Assembly (NCBI GenBank): GCA_902651635.1
Contig: CACRSC010000047.1
Span: forward strand, 54,015 to 118,014
Origin: Mastigamoeba balamuthi
Lineage: Eukaryota > Evosea > Mastigamoebida > Mastigamoebidae
Length of the DNA: 64,000 nt
Direction of reading: 5' to 3'
In this document: positions 1 through 11,783 of the stretch, in pieces
Layout of the letters: every line of letters starts with the position of its first letter
How positions within the stretch are numbered: the first letter of the stretch is position 1
Translations under genes and position numbers: made by a program
The notes under the pieces: model-generated
What the model was told of the DNA's origin: nothing
Seen by the model: only the letters and a program-made list of their open reading frames with translations
Database searches by the model: none

Positions 1-256
1 CCGCGACGCCCCCGCGCGACGTCACGGCGACGACCGCCGCCGCCCGCTCCGCCCCCGACGGCGCCGCCACGAGCGACGCGAACGGCGCGGGGGGCGATGA
101 CGTGGCGAGCGACGGGAGCGGCGCGCAGAGGACGGGGGCTGCGGGGCGTCGGGCGCGGGCGGCAGCGCAGGGGCGGCAGCAGAGCAGCAGCAGCGCGAGG
201 CAGCAGCACGCGGCGGCCAGCGGCCCGGGCGCGGGTGCGGCACTGGCACTGCGCAT
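1..256 (-). CDS. 5' end of a secreted or membrane protein (truncated by window edge)
   Basis: An ATG at 254-256 opens a minus-strand frame that stays open to the window edge (85 codons). It begins with a short neutral stretch, then a leucine/cysteine-rich hydrophobic core (about residues 13-27, LAAACCCLALLLLCC) ending in small residues, which looks like a signal peptide or signal anchor. The rest is Ala/Pro/Ser-rich and low in complexity, and third positions are almost all G or C, like the neighbouring real genes. It diverges from the gene at 1020. The opposite strand (frame from base 3) is also open, with an Ala/Gly/Gln-rich sequence, and could be the true coding strand. The leader-like start favours the minus strand. 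No function can be given. Confidence 0.4.
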   Translation of the reverse strand, partial: MRSASAAPAPGPLAAACCCLALLLLCCRPCAAARARRPAAPVLCAPLPSLATSSPPAPFASLVAAPSGAERAAAVVAVTSRGGVA

Positions 257-1019
257 GCGGCGCGTCGTCGTGGCAATTAAACGATCCGAATTCGAATTGA
301 ATCGCAAAAATGATTTTTTTGTTTTTTTTGCCTGCGAATGCGAAAGCGACGGAAACACGCAAAACGCGTTTCAGAGCCGAGGGAAAATCACGAAATCGAG
401 ATATAAATGTGGGGAGTGGACGGAAAGACGGAATCGAGACCAAGCTGTGGCCTCGATACATGGTGCGGGGTGAATGCAACATGGTGCACCAGATGTGTAG
501 GCTTCCAGGCCGGATCAGATCCCGGAAAATCTCGTGGGGAGTGGACCTTTGCTGTAATAAATTAACCGCTCATCTTTTTTGTGCTGAGCAGCGGGCACTT
601 CGCACGGTCCCCACACCCGCAGGCCGCCTGCAGCCACCCCCAGGGCGCTCCCCGACCCAGAGCCCACCCCCGCCCCCCTCGCAGTGCCCGCCCGCCCGCC
701 CCAGAGAGCTCTGCGCACGATTGCGGGGGCCGTTGTTGCACTGCAGCACTTTTATCCCTTCCGCCACCAAGTCACCTGAAGAGCAGCAAAAACCCTCGGT
801 TCCAACGCGGGAGACCCTCGCCATTGACCGTACGCCACTCGCCACTCCCCGCCGAGCACGCTCTGAGCGCGCGCCCTTAATGCGTGCCGTACGTGTGGCC
901 GTTTGCACTGTAACAGTGCACACGACTACGTTTTTACGCCTAAGTGCAATTTTTGTGCAGCGAACTCTTTATCCTAACGCGGAGTCCGCGAACACCCTCG
1001 CCCCCCTGCCGCTGCAGAT
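257..1019. promoter_or_regulatory. Divergent intergenic region, about 760 bp
   Basis: AT-richer DNA between two genes that diverge. It contains poly-T runs near 315-330, an AATAAA at 556-561 and pyrimidine-rich DNA from about 600 to 760. Open frames here are Pro/Arg-rich shadows. It presumably carries both promoters, but no motif could be assigned with confidence. Confidence 0.4.
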
Positions 1020-2813
1020 ATGCTGCTGCGATTGCCCGCGAGCGCTCTGCTTGTCCTGTGCGCCCTCGCAGCGCTGGCTGCCGCGCAGGCGATGCCGCCG
1101 AACATCGTAACTGCGAGGGGATGCAATGCCAGCGGCTGCACCGTTCAGGGCAACGCGACGCTGCGCCAGCTCTTCGACCGCGTCCGCATCGGCCCGTTCC
1201 TGCTCCCCACGCGCACCCGCGTGGAGCTGCGCCTGTGGGCAAAGTCCGGAGACGACCTGGACGTGCGGCAGCTGTCCGTCTGGGGCAGCGACTCGATGCG
1301 CACCGAGTACATCACAATCGCCAACAAGAGCAACGCGCTGGTCCCCGAGGGCAGCAGCCCCAACGTCACGTTCGTCGTTGAGCGCTCCAGCGCGTTCTGG
1401 GTGCTGCTTGTCGACGGCCCTCGCGTGGCGACGAGCTACGACGCGGTCATTGCGCTGCGGTGGAGTGTCAAGGTGCTCGGGTCCCCCAACTGCCTGTGCT
1501 CCATCGGTGGCATCGCCTCGCTCGCAATGGTGGCGGCCTCGTTCATTGCCGGGATCGCGCTCTGGATGGCCTTCACCTTTGCAATTGACAGGCACGCCCA
1601 GCGACCTCGGAAGTACTCCGACTTTGCGTATTTTTTCAATTGCTTCGCGTCTTTCACTCCGTTTACTCCCTTTCCCGCTGAACTGCACCTTTTGTTTTGC
1701 TAATCATCTGTTACTGCTTTTGTGGAGGACTCCTACTTCTCCACTATAACCCTTTATGTGCCATTGTTCACTTATCCTTTTTAGTCCCTTCGGCATTTTT
1801 CTTTTATTAGCTGTTGCGTTTTTTCGCACTTTCCCTCCCTTCCTCTTTACCGTACAACAGTGTCCCCTCCATCAGTTGATTTTGGTCCCTGAGTTCTGAC
1901 ACACTGGAACCCGCGCAGGCACGAGCAGGAGGACCGGCAGGCCAAATGGGAGATCAGCATGTTCAGCGAGGTGGGCTGGAGGATGGAGAGCATCCGCAAG
2001 GCGCACCCGGACGGCGCCAAGCCCCTGAGCCTCGTGCTGCGCAAGCCCAAGATCACGCTGTGGCGCGCCATCCTCTGCGACCACGACTACATGTGGATCT
2101 TCTCGCCCGAGCCCGGCGAGTCGATCCCCGTCGGGCACCGCATCGCCGCGACTGTCGCCAACCACATGTTCCAGTTCATGGTCTACGCGCTCGTGACGCT
2201 CTACAAGCAGCAGCTCGGCGACGTCATCGTCATCGAGCCGCGGCCCCTGGCGGGCTTCAACATCAACAACATGATCGTGGCGACGGTGCTGATCAACGTG
2301 TCGAGCTTCGCGTTCAACGCGGTCTACAAGCTCATCTTCCGGTGGGCCTGGAGGGCCAGCCGCAAGGCCAGCGCGCTGCACATCGCCGCGGGCGTCGCCT
2401 CGGCGCTGTTCCTGCTCGTGTTCACGCTGGGCAACACGACCATCTTCGTCTGGGTGCTCTACTCGGCCACGTGCTCGCGCATCCTCGTCAGCTTCGTCGT
2501 GCCCTTTGTCGCCTTCATGGCCGCGTGGCTCGCGGTGCTCTGCCCGCTGCTCTCCACGGTGCTCTACTTCGCCGCCGCGCGCTGGGGCAAGAGCCAGGAC
2601 TACAGGAGCGACGGCAAGGACAGCGGCTCGCCCGCGGGCAGCAGCGCCTCGTGCTCGCCTGCCGTCGACGAGGAGAAGAACGCCGAGGGGTTCGCGAGGC
2701 CGCAGCCGCAGAGGTCCATGTCCACCAACTCGATGGCCCCCGCGCCGCGCCAGTGCCCCCCGGCCCCTGTGAAACTACTCTCGGTCTCGGCGCCCTCGCT
2801 GTTTGAGCAGTAG
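1020..2813 (+). CDS. Multi-pass membrane protein with N-terminal signal peptide and ectodomain
   Basis: Two exons, 1020-1612 and 1919-2813, join in frame (phase 2) across a 306-bp GT-AG intron to give 495 residues. Residues 1-22 form a clear signal peptide. An ectodomain of about 140 residues with several Asn-X-Ser/Thr sites follows, then a membrane span near 167-189. The second exon adds a basic linker and more hydrophobic segments near 276-296, 315-338, 350-380 and 385-418. The C-tail is Ser- and charge-rich and probably cytosolic. I do not recognise the family: one ectodomain followed by a late multi-span bundle suggests a receptor- or channel-like protein, but there is no pore signature or 7-TM pattern. 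It is convergent with the synapsin-like gene, with only 241 bp between stop codons. Confidence 0.75.
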
Positions 2814-3054
2814 GGGGCCCCCAGAGGACTCCCGCCTATCCCGCCGTTTCGAGCGTCGCTGGAACCAGCGCGGGGCTCCGCTGCTGCGCACCAGCGAAAC
2901 ACTTCCGCTAAGTAATACTACCACTCGTTTGTACTTTGTTCAAGCTCGGTTGCTGAACTCAATGCGACTCGGGTGGCTGCGAACGATGTCTCTTGGAGCC
3001 TGTGAGGCGGAATGTCTATTGCGCGCGGCCTGCGCGGACCCGTGCCCGCTCTGT

Positions 3055-4652
3055 TCAGGGGCGCTCGAGCTTGGCGAGGACGAGGTCCCTCATGTACGAC
3101 GTGTCCTCGAGCTCGTGGTCTGGGGCCAGCCCGATGGCCGTGTCGTTGACCTCGAGGATGTACTCCTTCCCGTCGCTCGCGTGCAGCACGTCCACAGCAA
3201 GGATCTCTGCGCAGCAGTGCCCCAGTCAGCAGCCGGGCTCACGCGGCTGGGGCGCGCACCGAGGCCCCCGAAGATCTGGCTGGCCTCGTCCGCCCACGCC
3301 CTGTAGACGTCTGTGACCTCGATGTCCTCGATGATCGACGACCCTGTGCGCCACCGCAGCCAGCGTCACCCAAGAGCGCAGAGCGTGGCCTCGGGTGACT
3401 GCCGGAGAACCCCCAGAACCCCCACGCACCTGTGTTGGTCTTCCAGTTGCCCATCCCGGTGCGCTTGAACGCGCGGTAGTGGCTGCCGATCTTCTGTATG
3501 CGGATGTCGTATTCGCCCTCGAGGAACGGCTCGGCGGTGCAGTAGTGCCTGCAGCGTCGGACAGGCCTCGCTGTCAGGACCGCCGCGGAGCACAGCTGCG
3601 GGGGCGGGGGGCTTGGCGCACGAGCCCACGGCGAGGACGCTGGCAAAGTCCTCGAAGGCGTGGTGGTCCCTGACGATCATCTTCCCCAGCCCCGCGTGGC
3701 AGTGCCCCACCTTCACCACCGCAGGGAACTGTGGCCCGATTATCTGTGCGGGCGTGGGAGCAGAGGGCCCCAGGCGTCGTTGGGTCAGAGCCAGGCAGCG
3801 ATGATGTGCTGCTCGCCATGTCGCGGAACGTCGGGTAGTAGTTCTGGTCGACGAGGGGAAACGCCTCCTGTCCCAGCCTGTCCCTGATCCTCAGCAGCTC
3901 CCCAAACTGCCCGCGCATGCTGAGGAGGGGCTGGGAGGACTGGGAGGCGCTGGCGGCAGCGGGGGCGCACGACCCAGGGGCGCTCGACAAACTGGACGAT
4001 GCTCTGCAGGCTGTTGACGCTGGGCACTCCCCCGTAGTGCAGCGCGTACAGCACAGGCCTCCAGTCCTGGTGCGGCAGCGCTCCTCTCACCTGCGACCTG
4101 CAGCGGCCCAGCGTAAATCGCGTGCCCCGGGGGTTGGAAGCAATTCAACTGATCTTGAGGGCATTTTGGAGAGACGGGCGACGATCGGTCCCCTGGTATG
4201 CGTGCCTGACGAGGACAATGTCGGGGCGAACAGTGCGGACGCTCTGTGGGCTGCTGGCATCCGACGCTGCGTGCGGTGGGGTGTCAGGGGGTCGTGGATG
4301 CGAGCCGAGGGGGCCGAGAGAGCAGAGGGCCCCCTGCTTGCCTTTGACGTCGACGAACACGGCACGCTCGCGTCCACGACCGTACTGCGAGTACGCGGCA
4401 GCTCCCAGGCCATCCCACGTGCTGCAATCGCGTGTCGGAGGCGGCACAGGGGCGTTTGGGGGGCGGGCACGCGAGGATTTCCTCGACGGGGCGACCGCAG
4501 GCCGAAGCACCGTTGAACACGCGGCGCCACAGCGCACGAGCCTCGGCGTCCAGCCGCGGCAGGACCACCAGCACGACGAGGGGCTTGGCGTCTGCCGAGG
4601 GCGCCGGGGCCCCGGAGAAGAGCGACTTGCCCAGCTGCACAATTCCGTTCAT
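3055..4652 (-). CDS. Synapsin-like ATP-grasp protein
   Basis: Nine exons on the minus strand (4652-4511, 4401-4342, 4266-4211, 4090-3971, 3906-3817, 3743-3622, 3548-3430, 3343-3260, 3206-3055) give 314 residues with consistent phases. The translation follows the synapsin C domain: a hydrophobic first strand with LVVLVVLP, then [45 protein letters not shown] (the ATP-grasp lysine and glycine loop), [26 protein letters not shown] and a C-terminal [11 protein letters not shown] with acidic metal-site residues. In animals synapsins bind ATP and associate with synaptic vesicles. Here the B domain and proline-rich tail are absent, so this is essentially the bare ATP-grasp fold. The intron at 3744-3816 has a GC donor, forced by homology on both sides. 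The first two introns (4402-4510 and 4267-4341) are the least certain; the second may be retained, since the frame is open through it. Confidence 0.8.
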
Positions 4653-4909
4653 TCCTCGAAAACAGACTTCAACTTAAGACACACAAACGGCAACGGCAAC
4701 GATATCTAGATATTACCCACGGTGTTACGTATCAGATCACCACCGAGCTTGCGGGTTGTGATCAAGGGACAGTGCATTCACCACATCTCCGGCTGCATCG
4801 CCGCGCGGTGTGTTGACTGCAGGGAGAATCAGGACGGGATATCGGGAATCTGAGGTTGCCAAAAATAGCAGCAGATAGATTGCCAGGCAGAGCAGATATT
4901 GTTGTGGCG
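4653..4909. promoter_or_regulatory. Divergent intergenic region between synapsin-like and kinesin-calpain genes
   Basis: A 257-bp AT-richer stretch separates two divergent start codons and must hold both promoters. It includes gatatctagatatta near 4700-4714 and TGTTACG-type sequence near 4724. No other feature is visible. Confidence 0.4.
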
Positions 4910-7900
4910 ATGCGTAAGGCAGAGCGACGCCGCGTGGAGGCCCGTGTGTTCCTCCGGTCCGCCCCCGCCCGCGTCCACCACCTGCACTGACCATCCCCCC
5001 CACCGCCGCGCGCAGGTGCTACCCCCAGGACGAGCCCCTGGCAGCTCCGCGTCCCCCCGAGCCTCAGGCGCAGCCCCTGCAGCAGTCTCAGGGTCCCCAG
5101 GGTCCTCAGCAGCAGCCCCAGGGTCCCCAGGGTTCCCAGCAACAGCCTCAGGGTCCCCAGGGTCCCCAGCAGCAGCCCCAGGGTCCCCAGCAGCAGCCCC
5201 AGGGTCCCCAGGGGCCCCAGCAGCAGCCCGAGGCCAGCGAGAGGCCAGAGCCCACTGCCACGCAGGGCACCGAGGGTCCCCAGGCCCAGCAGCCCCAGGC
5301 AGCCCCACCAGAGCAGCAGCAGCTGCAGCAGGGGCAGCAGGGACAGCAGGGGCAGCAGCAGGCGGGGGCGCTGGGTGCGGCGGGTGACGTGGCGACGACG
5401 GCGGCGACGTCGACGGGGGAGGAGGGGACGGGGGCCAGCGCGGCGACGCCGGTCATCACGGTGGACCCCTCGGGGCACAGCGTATCGGGGAGGCTCGCCA
5501 AGCCCATCGCCTTTGACGAGATCCTCGACGACTCGTGCGCGTCGCCCCGTTTCAATTGATTCCGCGAGGCCCAATTTCCGCGCGGGGGCGAAACAATTCG
5601 AAATTCGAGCAAAAGACGAAGAGAAACTCCACCCGCGGCAGCGCTGACGGCCGCCCGGGCGCAGCGCGACGAACGAGGAGCTCTACGGGACCTTTGTGCA
5701 GCCCGCGGTGGCGGCGGCGGAGGAGGGCCGCTGCGCGCTTGTGGTCTTCGCGGGCGCGGGGCTCGGGGCCGCCACGGACCGCACAGTCTTCGGGCAGCCC
5801 GACGGCGAGCGCGGCATCCTCTCCAACGTTCTCGCCAAGCTCGCCGCCAAGTACAAAGTGGGCTAGCTCAGCCACCCAGCCAGCCAGCTGACAGCGCCCG
5901 TAGGGCAAGACGCGCGTGTCGTGCGTGCAGGTGTGCGGCCAGAGGCTCGTGGACCTGCTCACAGAGGCCCCCGGGGGCACGCAAGCAACGGGGGGCAGCC
6001 CGCGCGGGGGCCCGCAGGCGGCGGGGGGCGCGGGGGCGAGCCAGCGGGCGCCGTCTGCGAGCGTCAGGGCGGCGTCGGCGAGCGTGCGGGCGGCGTCGGC
6101 CAGTGTGAGGGCGCCGTCGGCGAGCGTCAGGATGGCGACGGCGGGGATGTCGCGCAGGAGCAACAGGAACGCGCTGCTGGCGCCCAAGGAGCCCAAGCTG
6201 CACGAGACCGACAACGGCAACTTCATGGTCGACGTGCGTCCCCCTCTCTCCTCGCTCTGCTCTGTCCCAATTGAGTGTCGACAAAATACGGCTGACTTGC
6301 TTTTTGTGCATCCAATTGAATTAAGTCAAATTATACCTCGCCATCACTTTGAGGGCCTCGCTGTTGTGGGTGGAGGACAACTGACTACCATTTCCCGAAC
6401 GAGCCAATGCACATGAACGGCTCTCTGACGGCAAGGCACTCGCAGTGGCTGTCGGAGATCCCTCTGACGGACGAGACCTCCACCAACGTCGTCGCGGAGA
6501 TGATCAGCAGGCGGCGCTCGCAGCTGCTGGCCGGGCAGACAGACGGCCACGTGCTGCTCACAGTCTACGTCGAGGCGCCCAAGACGGCGCCCCCCAAGAC
6601 GCTCTGCACGTTCAGCGTCGCCGTCGTCGCCGACCCGCTGTCGTTCCTCCCCGAGGGCTCCGTGGTCCCCGCGGGCGACCGCGCGTACCAGTCGCTCTGC
6701 GGGCTCGTCGTCTCGCTGGCCAGCAACGCGGAGCGGCACCCCTTCGGCGCCTCGGAGCTCAACAAGCTGCTGCAGGGCCCGCTGCACGCGGCCAAGGACC
6801 TGCACGTCGCGGTGCTGCAGCAGGCGGCCATGTGCCCCTCGCGCGAGTCGGCGACGGTCGAGATGCTCCACGTCGTCGAGGGCTTCCGCGAGGCCCTGCG
6901 CGCGCGCATCACCAGCGCCTCGCAGAAGAACAAGAAGGCCGGGCCCGAGCGCGTCTCGCAGCCCACGGCGCCGCAGACGCTGCACAGGGAGGTCTCGCCC
7001 AAGGTCCAGGACGGCTCGGCCATCTTCGAGCAGGAGAAGGAGGCCCTCGTGGCGCGGTACAGCGCGCTGCTGGACGAGTGCCGCAAGGCCGGGGGCAAGT
7101 ACGAGGACAAGGAGTTCCCCGTGGGCCCCTGGTGCCTCTGGTTCGACGGGCGCAGCCCCTCGTCGACGATCGCGCACCCGACGACGTGGCGCAGGGCCTC
7201 GGAGCTCGCGGCGGGGCCCAGCATGTTCGGGTTCGAGGAGCTGGCCAACCCCGTGACGCTGGCCAGCGTCGAGCAGGGCGCGCTGGGCTCGATGCACTTC
7301 ATCAGCTCCGCGCTCGCGCTCTCGGCGAGGCCTGACCTGCTCAAGGCGCTCTTCGTGGCCTCGGACCTCGACAGCGGCATCTTCGCCATCATGATCAGCA
7401 TCAGTGCGCGCACTCCTCCCCCACTCTTCCCCTATTGGTGTTCTCCAAGTTGTACATCAATTGACCATATTTTGAAACACGAGAGTGGTTCCCTTCCATT
7501 CTGACTCGGTTTGTTCCCTGCAGACTTGTGCTGGAGGGGAGTGGTCATCGACGACTTCGTTCCGTGCACGCTCGCAGGCCGTCCTCTGTTCACGTGCATC
7601 AGGGACAAGAGCACGCTGTGGCTGTGCCTCCTCGAGAAGGCCTACGCCAAGCTCCACGGGTGCGCCTGTCCCTGTCCCCCCCCCCCCCCCACCTCTGACG
7701 CTCTCGCCTCCCCAGCTGCTACGAGAACATCGACGGCGGCGTCGAGCGGCACGCCATCAGCGACCTGATCGGGTCGTGCCCTCTGGTCATCGACCTGCGC
7801 GACCCGCACGTGCAGGTAGACTGGCGCTCGGGCCGCCTGTGGCAGATCGTCTCGAACAGAGTCAGGGACGGCGCCGTCGTCACGTGCGGCGGCGGCGATC

Positions 7901-10900
7901 GCCAGGACGACTTCGCGGCGATCAAGGGGGTGGTCCCGGGCCTCTCGTACCTCGTCGTGCGCATGGCCGAGGTGGAGGGCCACAGGCTGGCGCTGCTGTT
8001 CACTCCGCAGCCCAACTGCGCGTGGACGGGGCGGTGGGGCGAGGGCGACTCGGTGTGGAGGGACAGGCCCGAGTTCGTCTTCAAGCTCGGTGGCCACGTG
8101 ACTACCGACGGCATGTTCTGGATGGACTGGAACGACGTCTGCCAGATCTTCCCGTCAGTCAACATCTTCCGTATGCCCAACAGGTGCTTTGTTTCTCCGG
8201 CAGTTTCGATACCCCGTTTTATTTCAATGGAAAAAGAGAAGTTATTTCGCTGAGCAAAACTGTTCGGTGAGGGCTACTACCCCGGGGGTTTGGACCCCGA
8301 AGCCTGCTCTATTCCTTGAATACCTATTGCAGTCGGAGTCTGACGAGCATTGCTTGAAAATGACCCAGGGCAAAGTCGTGCACGACCTGGGGATTCTGGG
8401 ACTACGGGCTCAACCAGAAGGACGACATGTGCGGCGGCCCCGACAACTGGATCCACAACCCGCAGTACGGCCTCGCGATCAAGGAGAGCACGGCGGTCCA
8501 GATCACCGTGTGCCAGCCCTCGACAAAGGTCTACGACGGCGAGGACTTCTACCCAGTGGCCATCGGCATCCGCGTCTACCTCACAACGCGCACCAACCAG
8601 TGGAACATCCTCGACCCCACGCAGTCCATCATCATAGCGTCCTCCTCCATGGTCCGCGAGCGCTCCGTCTCTCTCGAGGTCAACTTAGACCCACAGGTAC
8701 TGTCTCCGAAATCGCTCAGTTTATTTCTCTATTTGATACGCCCAATTCACTTGCCCTCGCCAGGATGACCCGTACACCATCGTGCTGCTGACGGAGCAGC
8801 CGGGAGTCATCATGCCATACTGCGTGCGGGTGTCGAGCCAGAAAGAGATCACCGTGCTCGACCCCATGAAGTCAGGGGCCTTCTCTAAGCGCCTCGAGGG
8901 CGCTCCTCCCGCTGCCCCCTACGCCGACATCTTCGAGGAGTGGTATTTTGACGGCCGCCCTATCCTCATGTCCATGCAGTCCGCCTCGCGGCTCCAGCAA
9001 CAGCAGCAGCAGCAGGCCCACGCAGAGCCCCAGCACCCGCGGTACGTGCGAGTGCTGGGGACGAAGGACCTGCGGGTGTCGCGCTACAGGCCCGTGAGCA
9101 CCGGCGAGGGCCGCGTGCGGGCCAGGGCGCCCCGCGTGATACGGCCCATGTCCGAGGGCGGCACCCCGTCGCGGTACAGCGCCGTGTGGAGGGAGATTGT
9201 GGCGGTGCGGAGGCTGGGCAACGTCAGCACGGTGCAGCTGCACTGGGGCGACGCCATGGAGAAGCTCGTCGGCAAGACCGCGAGGCTCATCGAGCCGCAC
9301 CCCAACTGCGAGAACCGCAGCTGCATCGACTGGTCCAACAGCTGGAAGAGGATCTGCGTTCTGCTCGTGGGCACCGACGACGACCAGCAGCTCCTCTCAG
9401 GTACGAAGAACCTCCTGTGTAATTATCGGGTTGGGTTAACTTCATTTTTCAATATTATTACATTATTTCATTGACGGTTCAATTGACAACAGCAGCGCAT
9501 ATAATTGAATACAGCATTCGCTCATTTCGCGCCGGCAATTGAACGCTTCTTACTGTGTGCGCTGATGCGGTGGCAGGAGCAAAGGACGAGCAGTCGGCGG
9601 AGCGGGTTCTGATACCGCTGAAGGGCGAGGAGGTTCTGCTGGAGAAACCAGGGATGGAAGCCCTGGTGGCGCTGCTCGTGGCCAGGGGCCTCGTGAAGGA
9701 CGCGTCACACATCAGGCAGTTCGAGGCGTACGACGAGTCCGAGTGGCGGCTCGTGCGCACATTCCAGGACATTGTCGAGTGCGCTGTGTACCCGGACCTC
9801 CACCTGCGCCTCTCCCTCGTCGTGCCCACGTTCTCGTGCCAGCCGTCGCTCGTGCAGCTGACAGGCGGTACCGCTGTTCTCTCCTGGAAAGTTCCCCAAG
9901 ACCCGCTTCCCATTGTGTCCTACACGTATGCCCCTCCCCCAGTTCTTTTGTTTTTCAGTTGAATTGCCGCGTGGAGGAGTTGGCAATTCGCTTCGCTTTT
10001 CAGTTGCTTCTGCGAGCACATCCTGGGAGTGCTGACATGGCTGCCCGGGCAGGCTGAGCGCTCGCGAGTTCACAATCGACCAGTCGGAGGAGATCGGCTG
10101 CGCGAGGGTCTTCGACCTCAAGGCCCCCTCGGCGTCCATGACCGAGATGCGCGTCTCGGTCGCCGAGCTCAAGTCGACGCGGTCGTACTCGTTCACTGTG
10201 GCCGCGGCCAACGAGGTGGGCAAGGGCCCGCGCTCGCCGCCCCTGTGGATCACCGCCGCGGACCTGCTCAACAAGATGCTCATGACCAACTTCGGGTCGC
10301 ACCGGCGGGCCGTCCTCTGCTCCGACGTGCTGCTGTGGCAGGAGAAGGAGCTGCTGCTCACGGGCTCGCGCGACATGACCGCCCGTGCCTGGGAGCTGCC
10401 GGCAGGGACTCTTCTGCAGACCTTCTCCGGCCACAAAGGGGTGCGCAATTGAGGGGTGGCTCGGGGGGGGGGGATGTGCGTCGTTGCCTCAGTTGTGAGC
10501 GAGCTTGTTGGGCTTCATGTGGCTGTCCCCTTGCTAAAGTGGCCTTCAGGGTCGGCCCCTGCTGGTTCGGCAACAGGGGTGAGTGAAACTGCTCAAAATA
10601 GGGGAAACACGTGGTCATTCCTGAAAGCAAGAGCGAGCTCAAGAAGTGGGCTTGGGGGTGGAACACAACACCGCAATCCTGCATTTGACACTTTTCAAAA
10701 CTTATGGTCTATTGTTGGCCTCACTGGTGCTCGTTGCAGGCCCTCTACTGCGTCTGCGTGGGCAGAGGGCCGCTGTTCTTCACGGGGAGCGAGGACAGGA
10801 CCATCCGCTGCTGGGACATCTCGAGCGGCAAGTGCCTCCGCGAGCTGTGCGCCCACAAAGCCGCTGTGCGCGCCCTCTGCTGGCGCGAGGACGTGCTCTA

Positions 10901-11783
10901 CAGCAGCTCGTCCGACAGCACGATTCGCGCGTGGGACGTCGACAAGGGGACATGCGTTTCTGTCCTCCCCTGCGACAGCTGCGTCTTCTGCTTCCACTCG
11001 GCCCCCGCAGGCATCTTTGCAGGTACTCGAGTCCCTCTCAGGCAAAAAGGGGGGATGCTTGCTTGCCCAGGACAGGGATTCTAGGGTTGATTCATCCTGG
11101 GTTTCATTCAGCTTAAGGATTGGTTTGAGTTCCATAATGCTCACCTGTGAGATAACGCCTCGAGCTCGTGCTGTCGACTTACCCTCAGTCCGGGTCTCTG
11201 GTGTTTCTCACACGCTGGCTGGGATGGCGCCTGTCCTGCTCGCAGGGCTCGAGAACGGGATGATCGACATGTTCGGCGACGGTGCGCTGCGCAAGTCGCT
11301 GGCGGTGCACCCGGGGTCCGTGTCGGCCGTGAGCGGCGACGACACGGGCGTGGTGTTCTCGTGCTGCTACGGGGGCTTCGTCAACCGCTGGTCCAAGCGC
11401 GGCGAGTGCGTCTGGAGCAAGCGCGTGCACCGCGGCCCCGTCTACGCGCTCTGCCTGCTCGCCGGCGAGTCCCAGAGGCGGCTCTTCACCGCCTCGTTCG
11501 ACGGCACCGTCGCCGTGCTGGACTCTGTCTCTGGGCACCTCGTCTTCCGCTTCCCGCTGGGCCACGGCCCCGTGGGCTCCATCGTGCAGAGGCCCGGCGA
11601 CCCCCAGTCCCTCTACATCGGTGCGCGTGCTCTTAACCTCTCCCTCTCCAGTCGTGGCTGTGCTGTGCTGTGCTGACCTCCGAGACAGGGATGGAGGACG
11701 GGGCGGTGGCTGAGCTGCGAGTCCCCACCGACCTGTCCACGGGCCTGGACCCCACGACACTCTCTGTCTCTCTCGTCTCCTAG
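4910..11783 (+). CDS. Kinesin-like/calpain-like/FN3/WD40 fusion protein, both enzymatic domains degenerate
   Basis: Fourteen exons (4910-4956, 5016-5534, 5665-5857, 5904-6233, 6446-7403, 7524-7659, 7716-8183, 8369-8696, 8764-9400, 9577-9925, 10053-10440, 10740-11022, 11246-11620, 11689-11783) join in phase throughout: 5106 nt, 1701 residues. Residues 1-16 and about 175-520 read as a kinesin motor: FDEILDDSATNEELYG, then near its end HPFGASELNKLLQGPL. The P-loop is GAGLGAAT (219-226), lacking the lysine, and DLAGSE is missing. Residues 17-170 are a Gln/Pro/Gly insert. Residues about 587-880 are calpain-like (VVIDDFVP, LLEKAYAKLHGCYE, DGMFWM), but the catalytic Cys is Met646, His is Leu804 and Asn is Thr824. 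A calpain domain III-like region follows (about 884-1010), then an unassigned region, an FN3-like domain (about 1290-1390) and WD40 repeats (about 1391-1670, with GSEDRTIRCWDISSGKC). A non-enzymatic microtubule or actin scaffold is inferred. It could conceivably be two genes, but exon 5 physically joins kinesin to calpain, and exons 9-11 join the calpain end to FN3/WD40. Confidence 0.85.
5079..5235 (+). repeat. In-frame Gln-Gly-Pro-Gln tandem repeats
   Basis: Imperfect repeats built on CAGGGTCCCCAG and CAGCAGCCC units lie inside exon 2 of the kinesin/calpain fusion gene. They encode QGPQ and QQQP blocks that interrupt the start of the kinesin-like domain, between VFLRCYPQDEPL and the strand leading to FDEILDD. 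Expansion by replication slippage is likely. Confidence 0.85.

Noticed and set aside
97-473. Plus-strand Ala/Gly/Gln-rich frame at the left edge
   Set aside because: It could be a low-complexity C-terminus, but the minus strand offers an ATG with a signal-peptide-like leader and a matching divergent layout, so that was preferred. Not fully excluded.
4899-5387. Pro/Ala/Ser-rich frame overlapping the Gln repeat (possible collagen-like or mucin-like protein)
   Set aside because: It is an alternative frame of the QGPQ repeats. Only the Gln frame joins upstream and downstream exons and continues into the kinesin motif FDEILDD.
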